A DNA stretch of 21,968 nucleotides, from the NCBI GenBank assembly GCA_026770575.1, contig MU657361.1, positions 47,411-69,378 on the forward strand. The letters are read 5' to 3'. The DNA comes from Pelagophyceae sp. CCMP2097 (lineage: Eukaryota; Sar; Pelagophyceae). This document shows, one piece after another, positions 10,570-19,868 of this stretch (its first letter is position 1; each line of letters begins with the position of its first letter). Made by a program: the position numbers and the translations under genes. Below the pieces are notes generated by a model. The model was not told the DNA's origin. It made no database searches and saw only the letters and a list, made by a program, of their open reading frames with translations.

Positions 10570-11047
10570 AGAAATAATCAAACCAAAAAAGAACGTTCTC
10601 CTGTTCAAAAGAAGGAAATTGTTGTTGAAGATAGAGAATCGAAACAAACTATGGAAGAAATTTTCCATTGCGAAAATGTATAAGAAGAATAAGTAGTGGT
10701 TGAAGTAGAAGAAGTAGAAGGTTTAATAAAACCGAAATTAAAACGGTCGAGAACTTTGGCTCAAATCGCTGCTGATAACGATAAGGTGACTTAAACAAAA
10801 TTCGTCATCAAGAAAAAAGGAGAAAGAATAAAAGAATAAAAGAATAAAAGATGAGCAAAAAACTCGCAGAAATCAATAGAATCATTACTATGGCGATTGA
10901 TTCAACAAAAAAAGACCGAAAACTCAATTAAATAAAAATAATGTTAAAAAATTTTTAGAGTCAATAGAGTTAGCAGAGTCAGCAGAGTCAGCAGAGTCTG
11001 AAGAATCAGAAGAAGAAGAGGACCCTGTTATTAAACACTTTGTATAA
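10570..11047 (+). pseudogene. Hydrophilic protein with acidic Ser/Glu tail, broken
   Basis: Rightward coding-like sequence with charged blocks: KKEIVVEDRESKQTMEEIF near 10609-10665, VVVEVEEVEGLIKPKLKRSR near 10700-10755, a segment with SKKLAEINRIITMAIDS near 10855-10905, and a C-terminal tail FLESIELAES followed by an acidic run, ending KHFV-TAA at 11047. TAA codons interrupt it, and the frame changes at A-runs near 10850 and 10910. The tail is encoded by a 9-bp repeat (AGAGTCAGC type) at about 10975-11000. It has no recognised domain. Its place at the end of the rightward arm, tail to tail with the leftward genes, suggests an accessory or DNA-associated protein, but that is a guess. Confidence 0.45.
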
Positions 11048-11077
11048 TTTTGTATAATTTTGTTTAATTAAATCTGT

Positions 11078-11370
11078 TTATTCTGTTTGTTCTTCTCCTT
11101 GTTCAAGTCTTTGTCTTTTATTTACCCTTGCTCTATCTCGCCTTTCTCTGTCTAATCTTCAAACTTCTGTTAAATCGTAAGATGATAAGTCGCCGCGCAT
11201 TGTATAATATACAGGAACGTGTTTCTCGACTATTATATCAAAATATATAGTTTCTAACGGTCTTTGTACAAAATGATTTTATGTGTTCGTTCTATACGCT
11301 TGGTATCATGATAATGATGGAGGTGTATTATGTTATTTCGTGTTGGTTGGATATAATCTGAAAATCTCAT
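11078..11370 (-). pseudogene. Small hypothetical protein downstream of the packaging ATPase, broken
   Basis: Reads MRFSDYIQPTRNNIIHLHHY from the ATG at 11370, shifts frame near 11270, and continues as IVEKHVPVYYTMRGDLSSYD and a basic Arg-rich helix, with a TGA before RLDRERRDR, to a TAA at 11078. About 97 residues in all. It is convergent with the acidic-tail gene, and the 30-bp T-rich gap between them could hold both 3' ends. No family recognised. Confidence 0.45.
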
Positions 11371-11419
11371 ATAATCTTGAATAAGAATATCGAACATTCT
11401 TCAATTTCTTCACTTTTTT

Positions 11420-12220
11420 TTATAAAAAAAACAATGCTTTATGTACTTTTTCTAATTTATGTAGAAAACTATCAAATTCCATTATAAAGTGAATTTTAAA
11501 ACTGTTCATAAAAATATAAAATTCGCGAAGCTCTGAGTTTTTTATTAAATAAGAAAATCCCCTATCTAAGTAAACACGTGCTCGCATAATTGTACAATTT
11601 CACGATATAAAATGCATGATAAAAATTCTTCATGGAATAAATTGACTCATTTTTTCATTTATCGGCTTAAAATGAATCAACTTTGTGATGTTTTCACGTA
11701 TGGGTAAAGGTAACTGTGACAGATAAATCTCGATGATTCATGATTATGTTACTTATGTGTCAGTCAACTGCTTTCTATTTAAGTTATTTGCTGCATCATC
11801 AATTAAAAGACATTAGTTTTATTTTTCAACAATTTTTTTTTACATCAATTCATTAGCATCGTTAAGCAATCTTTCATCGAATATGTCGTAAATTTGGGAT
11901 TGGTCTAAATCTTAAAATGGTTTCTCTGCACCCAATGAACTTAAAGTGCTTGAAGGGCAACATACCAAAATATGGTCAAACACGCCTGCATAAACACGAT
12001 GCTTTATCGATGTTAGTAAACTAAGGGCAAGCGTTGTTTTTCCTGAGCCACATCCGCCGGTGAACACATGCACATGATTTTTTTTAGAAATGGTTTTTTA
12101 TCAATATTAATCATCTGAATGTAAATTAGTTTTTAAAATATTTAAAAATTGTTTTTACACACGGCTTTATTACATCCACTTGTAACGTTTTATTTACAAC
12201 ATCCTCAATATTCACATATA
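11420..12220 (-). pseudogene. FtsK/HerA-type genome-packaging ATPase, broken
   Basis: The motor expected to drive viral DNA into the capsid. The Walker A motif GGCGSGKTT is at 12058-12032, preceded by a beta-strand (HVHVFT). The Walker B-like block LIDDAA is at 11806-11789. The later segment LPIRENITKLIHFKPINEKM matches the sensor region of A32-type packaging ATPases, and FYIFMNSFKIHF with EFDSFL fits the usual end. The N-terminal part near 12213-12130 (VNIEDVVNKTLQVDVIKP) may belong to it or to a small upstream gene. Frame changes in poly-A/T runs (near 12085 and 11825) and stop codons interrupt it. It is next to the major capsid gene and reads the same way, the usual arrangement. Confidence 0.8.
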
Positions 12221-12328
12221 TTTTATTATTTTATTATTTTATTATTATATTATAATATTTTTATGATTCTAAAAATATTTTTAAATTTCCGAATGGTAAA
12301 TTTCGTTATAAGAAAATTTGATATTTAA
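12221..12328. other. AT-only spacer between ATPase and capsid genes
   Basis: Contains tandem TATTTTAT-type 8-bp units at about 12219-12250. It is a likely promoter or untranslated region for the leftward ATPase gene, but no defined site can be named. Confidence 0.4.
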
Positions 12329-13303
12329 TCAACTCTTTGTAAAGCTTTTGTTAATAGCACTCGACTTAGATAGAATGCCTACTGAAATCATAATCGGAGT
12401 TCCGTCAATAAACTGTAGCTTTAAATAGTTTATTCTTTTCTAATGTTTGCAACTGGTGGTCATATCACGGGATTTGTTTAGACAGAACGATATTTATTTA
12501 GTTCACGGATGGCACGCTCGCTCCAAGATTGAAAACATGCGTCTGCGAACCAGTTGGTCGAAACGAATGGTCGAAACGAATGATGTTGTGTTCACGGCTA
12601 AATACTTGAAAATACCGTCGTGGGTGCTTATGATTTGGTAATCCACTTCTGGGGAACACTTAACAATAGCGAGATAAAGCACGACGTTCAAAAAAAATAA
12701 ACCAATATCATCAGCTACGTGTGCCGATTGTGCAGTGGCAGCAACACCTTTATCTGTAACAGTCAAATCCGTTAAGAAAAGAAAAATTAAAAGGTGGAAC
12801 TCCGCTTTCGAGGTCAATTTCCAACGAATCGAATGAGAACAAAGGGATATAAGTACCATTACGAAAGAAAAAAAACACTAAATTGGATAAAGGTTCTGTG
12901 AATTTGTTGTACCACCTGTAAGACTCCACCTATTGATTGCATCTTTGCATACCTTGCATAACATTGCCGTCAGCTTTCTGATACTCACGGTCCACCTGTC
13001 CGTTTTTGTGGTGCAAATTTCGGTATACAGGATAATTCATGATTTGGGATAACTGAGAACCTTGATATCTAAGTGCAACAGTAAGAAAATGCCTAAACTG
13101 CCAAGACTCTTCACGTCCGTGGACAGGAAAGAGGAAGCAACATCGACATAACTCGCGATTTTATTGCTCCGTAATTTTTTACGACACGTATCACCCGCTT
13201 TAAAGGAACTTCAAGATGTGGGTATAACTTTGTGATAAACTAATCTTGCCGGACCACTTCTCTGCTTATCTATTGCCTTGAATCGGTCGAAAATTGCGGA
13301 CAT
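12329..13303 (-). pseudogene. mcp: Major capsid protein (double jelly-roll), broken and shortened
   Basis: The main shell protein of PLV/Polinton-type virions. Segments on the leftward strand, in order: a start region with FDRFKAIDKQRSGPARLVYH, then FKAGDTCRKKLRSNK, then in another frame ALRYQGSQLSQIMNYPVYRN and DREYQKADGNVMQGM, then EPLSNLVF and RNGTYIPLFSFDSLEIDL (the diagnostic central strand region of these capsid proteins), then IVKCSPEVDYQIISTHDGIF, THVFNLGASVPSV and a C-terminal LKLQFIDGTPIM. These lie in two or three frames with TGA, TAG and TAA stops. The span could encode about 325 residues, shorter than typical PLV capsid proteins, so internal deletion is likely. It lies directly upstream of the packaging ATPase. 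Confidence 0.78.
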
Positions 13304-13741
13304 ATATATAAATAAAAATTAGTTCAATTAGTTCAATTAGTTCAATTATTTCAAATATTTCAAAAGTTCGACTTGAAACAAAATTCTTAAAAAAATGTTT
13401 CCATTTATCTCCAAGTCTTCAACATTTCCAAAAAAAAGACAGAGAATTTGGTATGGAGTCCAATGTATCAGATGACGTGTTTATAATACTTGCCCCCTCT
13501 TTTAAAAGCGAGAGAAGCGTTTTATTGTTTAAATTGTTTGTATAGTATTTTTGGAATTGTTTGAATTATATACATTTGCTTGCATGAGTTTTAATGAAAA
13601 ACTCGTATTTTTCAAATTTCAGAAGGTATCTTGGTTAAAATACTACATAATCTTAATTTTGGTTAAAATAAATTTAATTTAAATTAAAAAAATTCAGATT
13701 CTTATTTAAATTTTCGGCGGTTGTCAAATATACATTTAAAA
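13304..13741. other. Spacer upstream of the capsid gene, with 9-bp repeats
   Basis: Contains three exact AGTTCAATT units at 13321-13347 and two degenerate ones to 13365, just upstream of the leftward capsid start. The remainder has a weak leftward frame with RGGKYYKHVI near 13480-13510, which could be a relic of a small virion gene, but it is too short and broken to call. Confidence 0.45.
13321..13365 (-). repeat. 9-bp tandem repeat upstream of the capsid gene
   Basis: Three exact AGTTCAATT copies followed by ATTTCAAAT and ATTTCAAAA. The first unit starts 18 bp upstream of the capsid ATG. It could influence expression; no direct evidence. Confidence 0.7.
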
Positions 13742-14129
13742 TTATATAATAGATTTTTTATTATTTTTATCATATTTTTTTAAATCTATTGGTGAGTCAA
13801 TAACTGCCTTCACAATTACAGTGACCGCTGCTGCATATTCGACATTCTTCGCTTGATATGCACTCTTACCGATTCCAGAAACTGCTTTCCCTCCATATTT
13901 CAACGCCTCGCTCGCAGCAAGTAACGGGACTGCGATTTCTTCATTTCCTGTTTATACAAAAATACCACTCGCACTTTCAACCAATTTTGCCGATTGTTGT
14001 CAAAACGCTTCCTGTATTCATTATAACGTCTGTCGCTTTTCTACCGAAAGTGCGAGCAATCTTTACGGATTTTCTGACAATCGTACGTGCTTTGCGATTC
14101 GACTTTTGTGCCAATGCTCTCAAACCCAT
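13742..14129 (-). pseudogene. Small basic Ala/Gly-rich putative virion protein, broken
   Basis: Starts MGLRALAQKSNRKARTIVRK at 14129 and continues through a very basic helical half (ARTFGRKATDV). After one frame change near 13980 and one TAA it continues as EEIAVPLLAASEALKYGGKA and VEYAAAVTVIVKAVIDSP. A basic N-terminus followed by Ala/Gly-rich amphipathic helices resembles core or cement proteins of adenovirus-like and PLV virions, and it lies in the structural block. No named family is claimed. Confidence 0.55.
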
Positions 14130-14270
14130 ATCTTTTAAATTATGAAATCAAATTTGTTTTCTATTTTATAAATTTTAAATGTTTTCTGGAAAATACGTTT
14201 TATTTTTTCTTCTAAAAAATGAATAGATGTATAGAAAAGGTTTCTCAAATATAAGAAAACGTTCGATATA

Positions 14271-14570
14271 TGTGGCTGGGGCAAGTAGAAATGGACTCTT
14301 ATTGGCGAGGGTAGTTATCGGGGAAAACGTGATTAAGTGCTGGGGTGGTTTTAGTGATCTGAGCGCGCTCAGCGCGAGCGCGCGATCACGCACAGCGAAA
14401 AAACTCGTTTTGAAAAAATCAAGAGAAACGCGCCCTTTTTTGTTCAATTCCTACCTTCCCCAAGGCACTGCGCTTCGAGGACGACGAGTAAGAAGGCGTT
14501 TGGACGAGCCGATCCGGCTCGGATTTGATATACCCGGAGTAAATATCCATTTCTACTTGCCACAGTCACA
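14271..14570. mobile_element. 300-bp non-autonomous DNA transposon (MITE) nested in the provirus
   Basis: Terminal inverted repeats of 25 bp at 14271-14295 and 14546-14570 (TGTGGCTGGGGCAAGTAGAA... on the left) differ at two positions. The outer flanks both read TATA (14267-14270 and 14571-14574), a possible 4-bp target duplication in AT-rich DNA. The interior is clearly richer in GC than its surroundings, with a GAGCGCGCTC palindrome and a GAGCCG...CGGCTC hairpin. No transposase fits in 300 bp. Open frames crossing it on both strands are accidental. Confidence 0.85.
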
Positions 14571-14638
14571 TATATATCTCTTACAGATTTTAATAGACTT
14601 ACATTGTTTTTAACGATTGGATAATTATGATTGCTTGG

Positions 14639-15256
14639 TTAATTGTCTTTATATACAACTCCAAGTTCCGTTTTTCGAGCGTTTTTGATGGATTGAATTA
14701 TCAGTTTAATTTTTAAAGTCCAATTTACGTTCTTTAAAACATCCAAACCATCATCACTTTAAATTCTGATTTTTAATGAGTCGAGTAGAGTATGTTGTCG
14801 AATATCTTATTTTAGGAGATGTTTACACTTTCATATATAATATATTGACCAAACCCGCATTAAAATGGTATTTTCGCAATTTTCGAACCCATGAACGTGG
14901 TGTCGTTGTTAGTTGATACGTTCGATGTTCTAACTCCCACATATTAAAAATGGATGTTCTGTTGTTTTTTGTAAATATCGAGCACATTCTCGGATACCAA
15001 ATTTTTTTCTTCCATCACTCTGCTTTATGTCAATAAATTCTAAAAACGACCCGGAGAGATGAAACTTTTTTTCCGACGAAACTGTATATTTAAAAAAAAA
15101 AAACTCTCGAATGAAACAGTAAAATCCTGTATGTTGACTTTTAGTTTGTTTTAAGTGTTTCCAAAATATCGCTCGCTTTATAAAACCATCAATAACCTCA
15201 ACTGTTGTAAAACTCTCGTTCATATTTTTTATTTTGATTGCGTTATTTTTTTGCAA
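14639..15256 (-). pseudogene. Unknown protein of the structural block, partly intact
   Basis: An open frame runs from 15256 (the better start may be ATG 15223, MNESFTTVEVIDGF) to 14930 with KYTVSSEKKFHLSG and FEFIDIKQ-like beta-rich segments. After a frame change the leftward coding signal continues (WELEHRTYQLTTTPRSWVRK) and, after stops, ends with LKIKLIIQSIKNARK and a TAA at 14639. The whole would be about 200 residues. By position and size it could be the penton (single jelly-roll) or another minor virion protein; I see no motif that decides. It may also be two genes. Confidence 0.45.
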
Positions 15257-15351
15257 TGTTCATCAGAGAATTCATTGCTTGGAAACCAGAAACTTCAATG
15301 CTACATTTTTATTGTGCAATTTTATAGTCTCAGATAAATAAATAAAATAAT

Positions 15352-15600
15352 TTAATCAGTATCATTTCGAATTGAATCTAAACTCGATAGATTTAAATTA
15401 ACTATCGTTGTCATTAGGTTATAAACATGTTTTTTAAAATATAAAACGGGTTTATACATTTGCTTATTCCTTTGAGAGTTCGATATAGTCCACCTATCCA
15501 TTTCATTTTTTTTATATGAAACTGATCCAGTATCTTGAATAAATTTTTATTTTCTTGAAATACGTTTTATTGTCAATGAGTTTCCTTTTTTGGCTTTCAT
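15352..15600 (-). pseudogene. Hypothetical 82-residue protein with one in-frame stop
   Basis: From ATG 15600 (MKAKKGNSLTIKRISRK) a single TAA interrupts an otherwise continuous frame that resumes KFIQDTGSVSYKKNEMDRWT and ends NDTD-TAA. Basic N-terminus, Asn/Ser-rich remainder, no recognised domain. It reads with the surrounding structural genes. Upstream of it the same frame contains five stops before the MITE at 15704, so the start is probably here. Confidence 0.45.
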
Positions 15601-15703
15601 GTTTATAAATAGCATGTCTTACATAAATTTTTATGACATTATTATTTATGATTTCCAATAACGTCACGGAAAATACATTTCAAGTTTTCTTTATTTTTTG
15701 GTA

Positions 15704-16286
15704 CAAGGGGAGGTCAACATGAAACGGTTTCCACTCAGATACAAATTTCTTGGGCTACAAACGAGCTATGGGGCCACTTATGATCGCTGCGTCGCGGGCT
15801 GGTGGCGGCGCGGTCCCCGACGAAGGAAGTTTGCTTACGGGCTCGATCCGCCGACCGTGAAGCCGCTTTCAAGAATAAAACGGTGTAAAACTTGCCACCA
15901 TTTCCTCGTAATTGCGGATTTGCATGGGTGTTTTAAGTAAAATGGGGCCCATAACTTACAAAATGGAGCCCATAGCCTAAATTATGGGCCAAATCCCGAA
16001 CATCCATGGGCCACTAGGCCGGACTCTGGCGATGCCAAGGCCTACAGCCGGCCCCAATGAAGCGGCAGGGAGGTGGAACTCAGACGAAGACAATAGAAAA
16101 TCACCTTAAACCAGCTTTTCGCGACGCTGAAATCGAGATTGCGCACGGTATACGCGAAAAAAGGGAGAATTTCACCTCCAGCCCGACACCTTGGGACGAG
16201 CCGGACATGCCCAACTACTCAAAGTCTTTTCCAACCTGCTGTGGAGGTTCGGAAATTCGCGGCATTTTCATGTTGACCCCCCCTTG
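15704..16286. mobile_element. 583-bp Tc1/mariner-like MITE nested in the provirus
   Basis: Inverted termini CAAGGGGAGGTCAACATGAA at 15704 and its counterpart ending at 16286 match over 21 bp with one difference. TA flanks both ends (15702-15703 and 16287-16288), the TA target duplication typical of Tc1/mariner and related elements. The interior is GC-richer than the provirus and contains four related GGGCC(C/A) boxes at about 15945-16012. No transposase frame is visible, so it needed an enzyme supplied in trans. The open frames at 15698-15940 and 16057-16443 cross its ends and are not genes. Confidence 0.87.
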
Positions 16287-16288
16287 TA

Positions 16289-16595
16289 TGATATTTATTG
16301 CGTTCTATCGAACCCTGCGAACATGTTTGTTGACACGGATTTCCCATTGTGAAGTTGGATGTATAAAAATTGATAACATACCTATTAATGATGAATTTAT
16401 TCACGAAATTCTCGGAATTGACGATGGAAACAAAATAGTATAAATATAATAATTAAAATAATTAATCTTTGCAGGCAATAATAACATCTGTTCTTGCTAA
16501 ACAGAACGCATTTAAAAAAATGACGAATCAACCAAACTGTTTTTCCCAGCGCGTATATACACCAAGAAACCGTAAGTACTCGGAGAAAATCCGTT
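16289..16595. other. Spacer between the MITE and the fibre gene
   Basis: A short rightward frame, open to a TAA at 16441-16443, contains IPINDEFIHEILGIDDGN. It could be the tail of a lost gene cut by the MITE. No other support; leftward frames are short. Confidence 0.35.
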
Positions 16596-17041
16596 TCATG
16601 TTGGGTATTTATCGATTAAAATCATCCCTGCATTTGTTCTTGTTATACTTGATTGAATTGTTATATTTCGATAACTATACCATGGATAGAACTGAATTAA
16701 ATATACGCCTCTTCTCTGTCTCCTCGAAACAACTCCGTATGAACCCGGTGATAATCCATTTAAACCATTAACTCGTGCGTGGTCGATACAGTTGATGTCA
16801 ATAGGATAATTTAATTTTACTTCGGTTTCGTCCACAACCGATTTGTTCTATAGTATATTCATCACTAAATTTGACGCGCAATTTTTGAGCCGTGGTTGTG
16901 TCTTTTACTATAAACCCAGTTGTTTCCCGATTAATTGTTTTTAAATGATTCGTTGAGATGACATTGGTTGGGATTGATATACCAGCCCCCGCTCGGTATA
17001 TATTCACACTTCCAGGTATTCCGGCAATTCCAGGTATTCCG

Positions 17042-17158
17042 GTTGGTCCAATCGGTCCAGGAATTGTTGATGCTGCGCCTGGTGGTCCAATCGGTCCAGG
17101 AATTGTTGATGCTGCGCCTGGTGGTCCAATCGGTCCAGGAATTTATGATGCTGCGCCT
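17042..17158 (-). repeat. Collagen-like array B, three 39-bp units
   Basis: Units at 17042-17080, 17081-17119 and 17120-17158 are nearly identical to each other and to the units of the array at 18843-19037, about 1.7 kb away. The third unit carries the change that makes an in-frame TAA. The arrays are direct repeats and could recombine. Confidence 0.9.
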
Positions 17159-18776
17159 GGTGGTCCTCTTGCCTCCGTTTCGCCGACCATGTTCGAACCT
17201 GAACCATAAGAATTATTAGATGAAACCTTTTCATCATCGAACGACCCTATTTCCATGTATTTCTGAAGAAGAAAAAATTGAAATAGTTTGTATCTCTTCA
17301 ACAGTGAGTTCGTTCTGAAAAATCATTAACTTTGTAAACTGAAAATCCGATGCCGCAGCAGAGCCCCAAACTTGTCCATTTATTGCCATATTTCCTTCTT
17401 GGTTTCTAAATATCTCTGGGTATGTACCACTTGATATATTGTTTATGAGGATGTCGTTCGGGTTTTCTATATCGGGGTTGTTTGTAGCCGCAATGTTAAA
17501 AAATCGAGAGTATCTCCACCAATCCCATTTTGTTCTGCCCGCCAGCCATTAAAGAGAACCCTTCCACTTACACAGGTACCGCGTCCTAAAACGAAATTAG
17601 GATTTTTATGGTAAGTTGTTAAAATACGCAGTTAATTTTAATGGTTCGATATTAATATATCGCGTTATTCCAAAAACTTTAAATTGCGTGGGCAAGATTC
17701 CGAATAATATTGATGAATCAGATTTATAACCTTCTATCACATTCAAATGTCCTGAAAATTTCGCTGGATGAGTCGTTTAAAAACATTGCCTGTTATCTCC
17801 GCATCAAAAGTGCTCATAATGTTCGCAATTTTATTCGAACCATCCACGTACGAAGTTGCGCTGTAACAATGTAAAGGCGGCTTAAATCGCATGATTTTTT
17901 GAAACGGGGTCTCGCTTCGTATCTCCGTCTTTAATTCATATAGAGTTGATTGATAAGATTTATATAGCGATTCGAAAAAGCTTTATTTTATTCTCGCTCT
18001 GTGTAAACAAAGTTTGTAACATCTTTTTTCCTGTTGGTAGATATAGAAACAAATACCAGCTGCCTTATTTTAAAAACTTCCCTGAGACATAAACGTTCTG
18101 GTTTGAAATCCCGATGTTACAATCCCACCCAGTATGCTGGTCTCTAAAGTGTTCCTTGATGAATTATAATAAAATCTCTGTTTAGAATGTGTATTTATAT
18201 CTGATAAACCCCGAGTTAGAGAAAAAAATTCTGAATGAGTGAATTAAATAACTTCATATTTAGAATTGATTAAATGTCTTCAATTGTTTGAGTTTTATCG
18301 TACATAAATAAATGCGGAGTGACTGAACTAAATCCTACACAGAAATAACCGATACCCTTGTCTAAACGAGGCTTGAAACTAAAATAGTTGGGGATTGGTG
18401 TCACACTCCACATCATGTTTCTAAAATATGGAGTAGTTTCTTGATGCATACTTGTAACTTCTTGTCCAGTATTTTTTCTAAAAAGTCATAGTCGTTATCG
18501 ATTGTATAAAGCGAATCAGTGTCATTCCCGAAACGCAAACTCTCTGGTGTTATTTGAAACGAGGGCAAGGTAAAATCTGGGGATTCTATTGTAAAATTTG
18601 AGTGAGTCCCGATAATCTTTGTTGAACCACTACTATTTATCAAAACAGGTTGTATTGATAACTTGGAGTTTTTTATATACAGACTTTTGTCAAAATTTAA
18701 TTTAATTTCATCCGAATTATTTGATAATGAGATTTCTGTGTTGGGCGTGGCATCTAAACCGTCAAAGCCGCGAGGT

Positions 18777-19037
18777 CCAGTGCTTCCAGTGCTTCCAGTG
18801 CTTCTTGTGCCCCCACGAGGTCCAGTGCTTCCAGTGCTTCCTGTGCCCCCACGAGGTCCTGGAATTGTTGATGCTGCGCCAGTTAATCTTATCGGTCCAG
18901 GAATTGTTGATGCTGCGCCTGGTGGTCCAATCGGTCCAGGAATTGTTGATGCTGCGCCTGGTGGTCCAATCGGTCCTGGAATTGTTGATGCTGCGCCAGT
19001 TAATCCAATCGATCCAGGAATAAATGATGCTGCGCCA
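18777..19037 (-). repeat. Collagen-like array A, five 39-bp units plus Gly-Ser-Thr repeats
   Basis: 39-bp units at 18843-18881, 18882-18920, 18921-18959, 18960-18998 and 18999-19037; 18921-18959 matches the middle unit of array B exactly. Next to it, 18777-18842 holds 9-bp CCAGTGCTT-type repeats encoding GlySerThr triplets. The frame stays open throughout. Confidence 0.9.
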
Positions 19038-19385
19038 GGTGCTCCGATTTCGCCGCGAAAATTCCTTAAATTAACATTTTCGATGCTTAAATCTTCTCTT
19101 GTTATAACGAGATTCTCAGCAATTTGTGTCACATCGATAATGTTGGGCGTCGGTATTTTGATATTTAATTCATTATTTTTATTGTCGGTAAATAATAAAT
19201 TTTTATTCTCGAATTCTACTTTTTTAAGAATTCATTCGGTTGCGGTATTTCATAAAACTTTACAGTTTCGATATTCGATTGAACTATCAACGTATTACCT
19301 GAGATATAAACATCTTCAATTAATGATATTTGGCGATTTAAATTCTGTAAATTCAGACATTTAATATTAAAACATTTTTTTTTAT

Positions 19386-19794
19386 TCAAACAAAAGGTAC
19401 GAGTTTAAGTCCACCGGTCGACATCGGATGCGTTGGAAGTTCTAAATAAAATTCAGGATTTTCGTTTTATAATTTTAAAAAAATTTTTTTTTTGAATTTT
19501 TGGATATGTTACCAACCACTCCTGACTGTTAAATCTCTCTGGACTGCGATAGTGTACTTCTCTCGATATATATTGCAGACGTTTCTCTAATTCGCGTAAT
19601 TTGTTTTATATTTTGCTTTTATTCTTAATATACCGAGTATATAAAATCCGTCTGGCATTGGTAGTGAATAACTGTATAGTCGTTTTGTTAAATATGTTGA
19701 CATACCTATTTTGATACGTACGGTTCTACCAGTTGTAGCATTGTCCATCGTAATAGCGTAAAGCGACACAAAACGATTTTTTCTGCATTCTCAT
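19386..19794 (-). pseudogene. GIY-YIG / T5orf172-like nuclease domain protein, frameshifted
   Basis: A small nuclease-like protein of about 135 residues. The leftward frame has FVSLYAITMDNATTG, RIKIGMSTYLTKRLYSYSLP and GFYILGIL, matching the start of the GIY-YIG/T5orf172 fold (Y-x-I, then KIGM with a helix containing KRL). After a frame change near 19610 it continues ELEKRLQYISREVHYRSPER and SQEWLVTYPK, the expected second half, in which the Glu of EW fits the conserved acidic residue. A last shift gives NPEFYLELPTHPMSTGG and a TGA at 19386. Breaks near 19768 and in the 19450-19490 A/T runs may be single-base slips. Such nucleases are frequent cargo in virophages and PLVs. A divergent 74-bp gap separates it from the lipase. 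Confidence 0.68.
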
Positions 19795-19868
19795 ACTCCT
19801 CTTCTTAATTAATTTTGTCGTAGTACTTCATTAATTACATAATATTTATTTTTAAAAATAACTAGTAA

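Larger units (their letters stand above)
16596..19360 (-). pseudogene. Collagen-like fibre / tail protein with LamG-like segment, frameshifted
   Basis: A leftward gene of about 900 residues, probably a virion fibre. From ATG 19360 a short N-terminal segment leads after frame changes to IPTPNIIDVTQIAENL and a first collagen-like array (19037-18777: 13-residue GPIGPPGAASTIP units, then GSTGSTGPRG repeats). A globular Ser/Asn-rich region follows to 18413. A frameshift there joins it to WSVTPIPNYFSFKPRLDKG. Decayed sequence continues to a LamG/concanavalin-like segment (ASDFQFTKLMIFQNELTVEE, near 17300). A second collagen array (17158-17042) with one TAA and a C-terminal beta-rich domain ending at 16596 complete it. 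The triplet register is interrupted every third triplet by STIP. The longest uninterrupted frame is 19132-18413. It could originally have been two fibre genes; the overlap of the TGA and ATGATG at 18413 allows that. Confidence 0.7.

Noticed and set aside
10486..10668. Leftward 60-codon membrane-like ORF
   Set aside because: Phe/Ile-rich translation of AT-rich DNA, antisense to the acidic-tail gene; no start context or family.
6979..11047. Alternative genetic code with TAA and TAG read as Gln in the element
   Set aside because: Some stops fall where Gln would look acceptable (for example before FKC at 7928 and in the charged protein near 10680). However, TGA also interrupts conserved frames (8624-8626), frameshifts are widespread, several TAA codons replace expected Leu, and catalytic residues are lost. 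Ordinary pseudogene decay explains all of this.
13858..14145. Rightward 95-codon ORF
   Set aside because: Antisense to the basic protein read leftward, which has the more protein-like composition and fits the direction of neighbouring genes.
15698..16443. Two rightward ORFs spanning the higher-GC patch
   Set aside because: They cross the ends of a TA-flanked MITE and have no recognisable domain.
18777..19037. CRISPR-like array
   Set aside because: Repeats are contiguous without unique spacers and encode a repetitive protein.
16958..19364. Rightward ORFs across the collagen-like arrays
   Set aside because: The 39-bp repeats keep several frames open. Only the leftward frame gives GPP/GPI collagen-like triplets and continues into globular segments on both sides.
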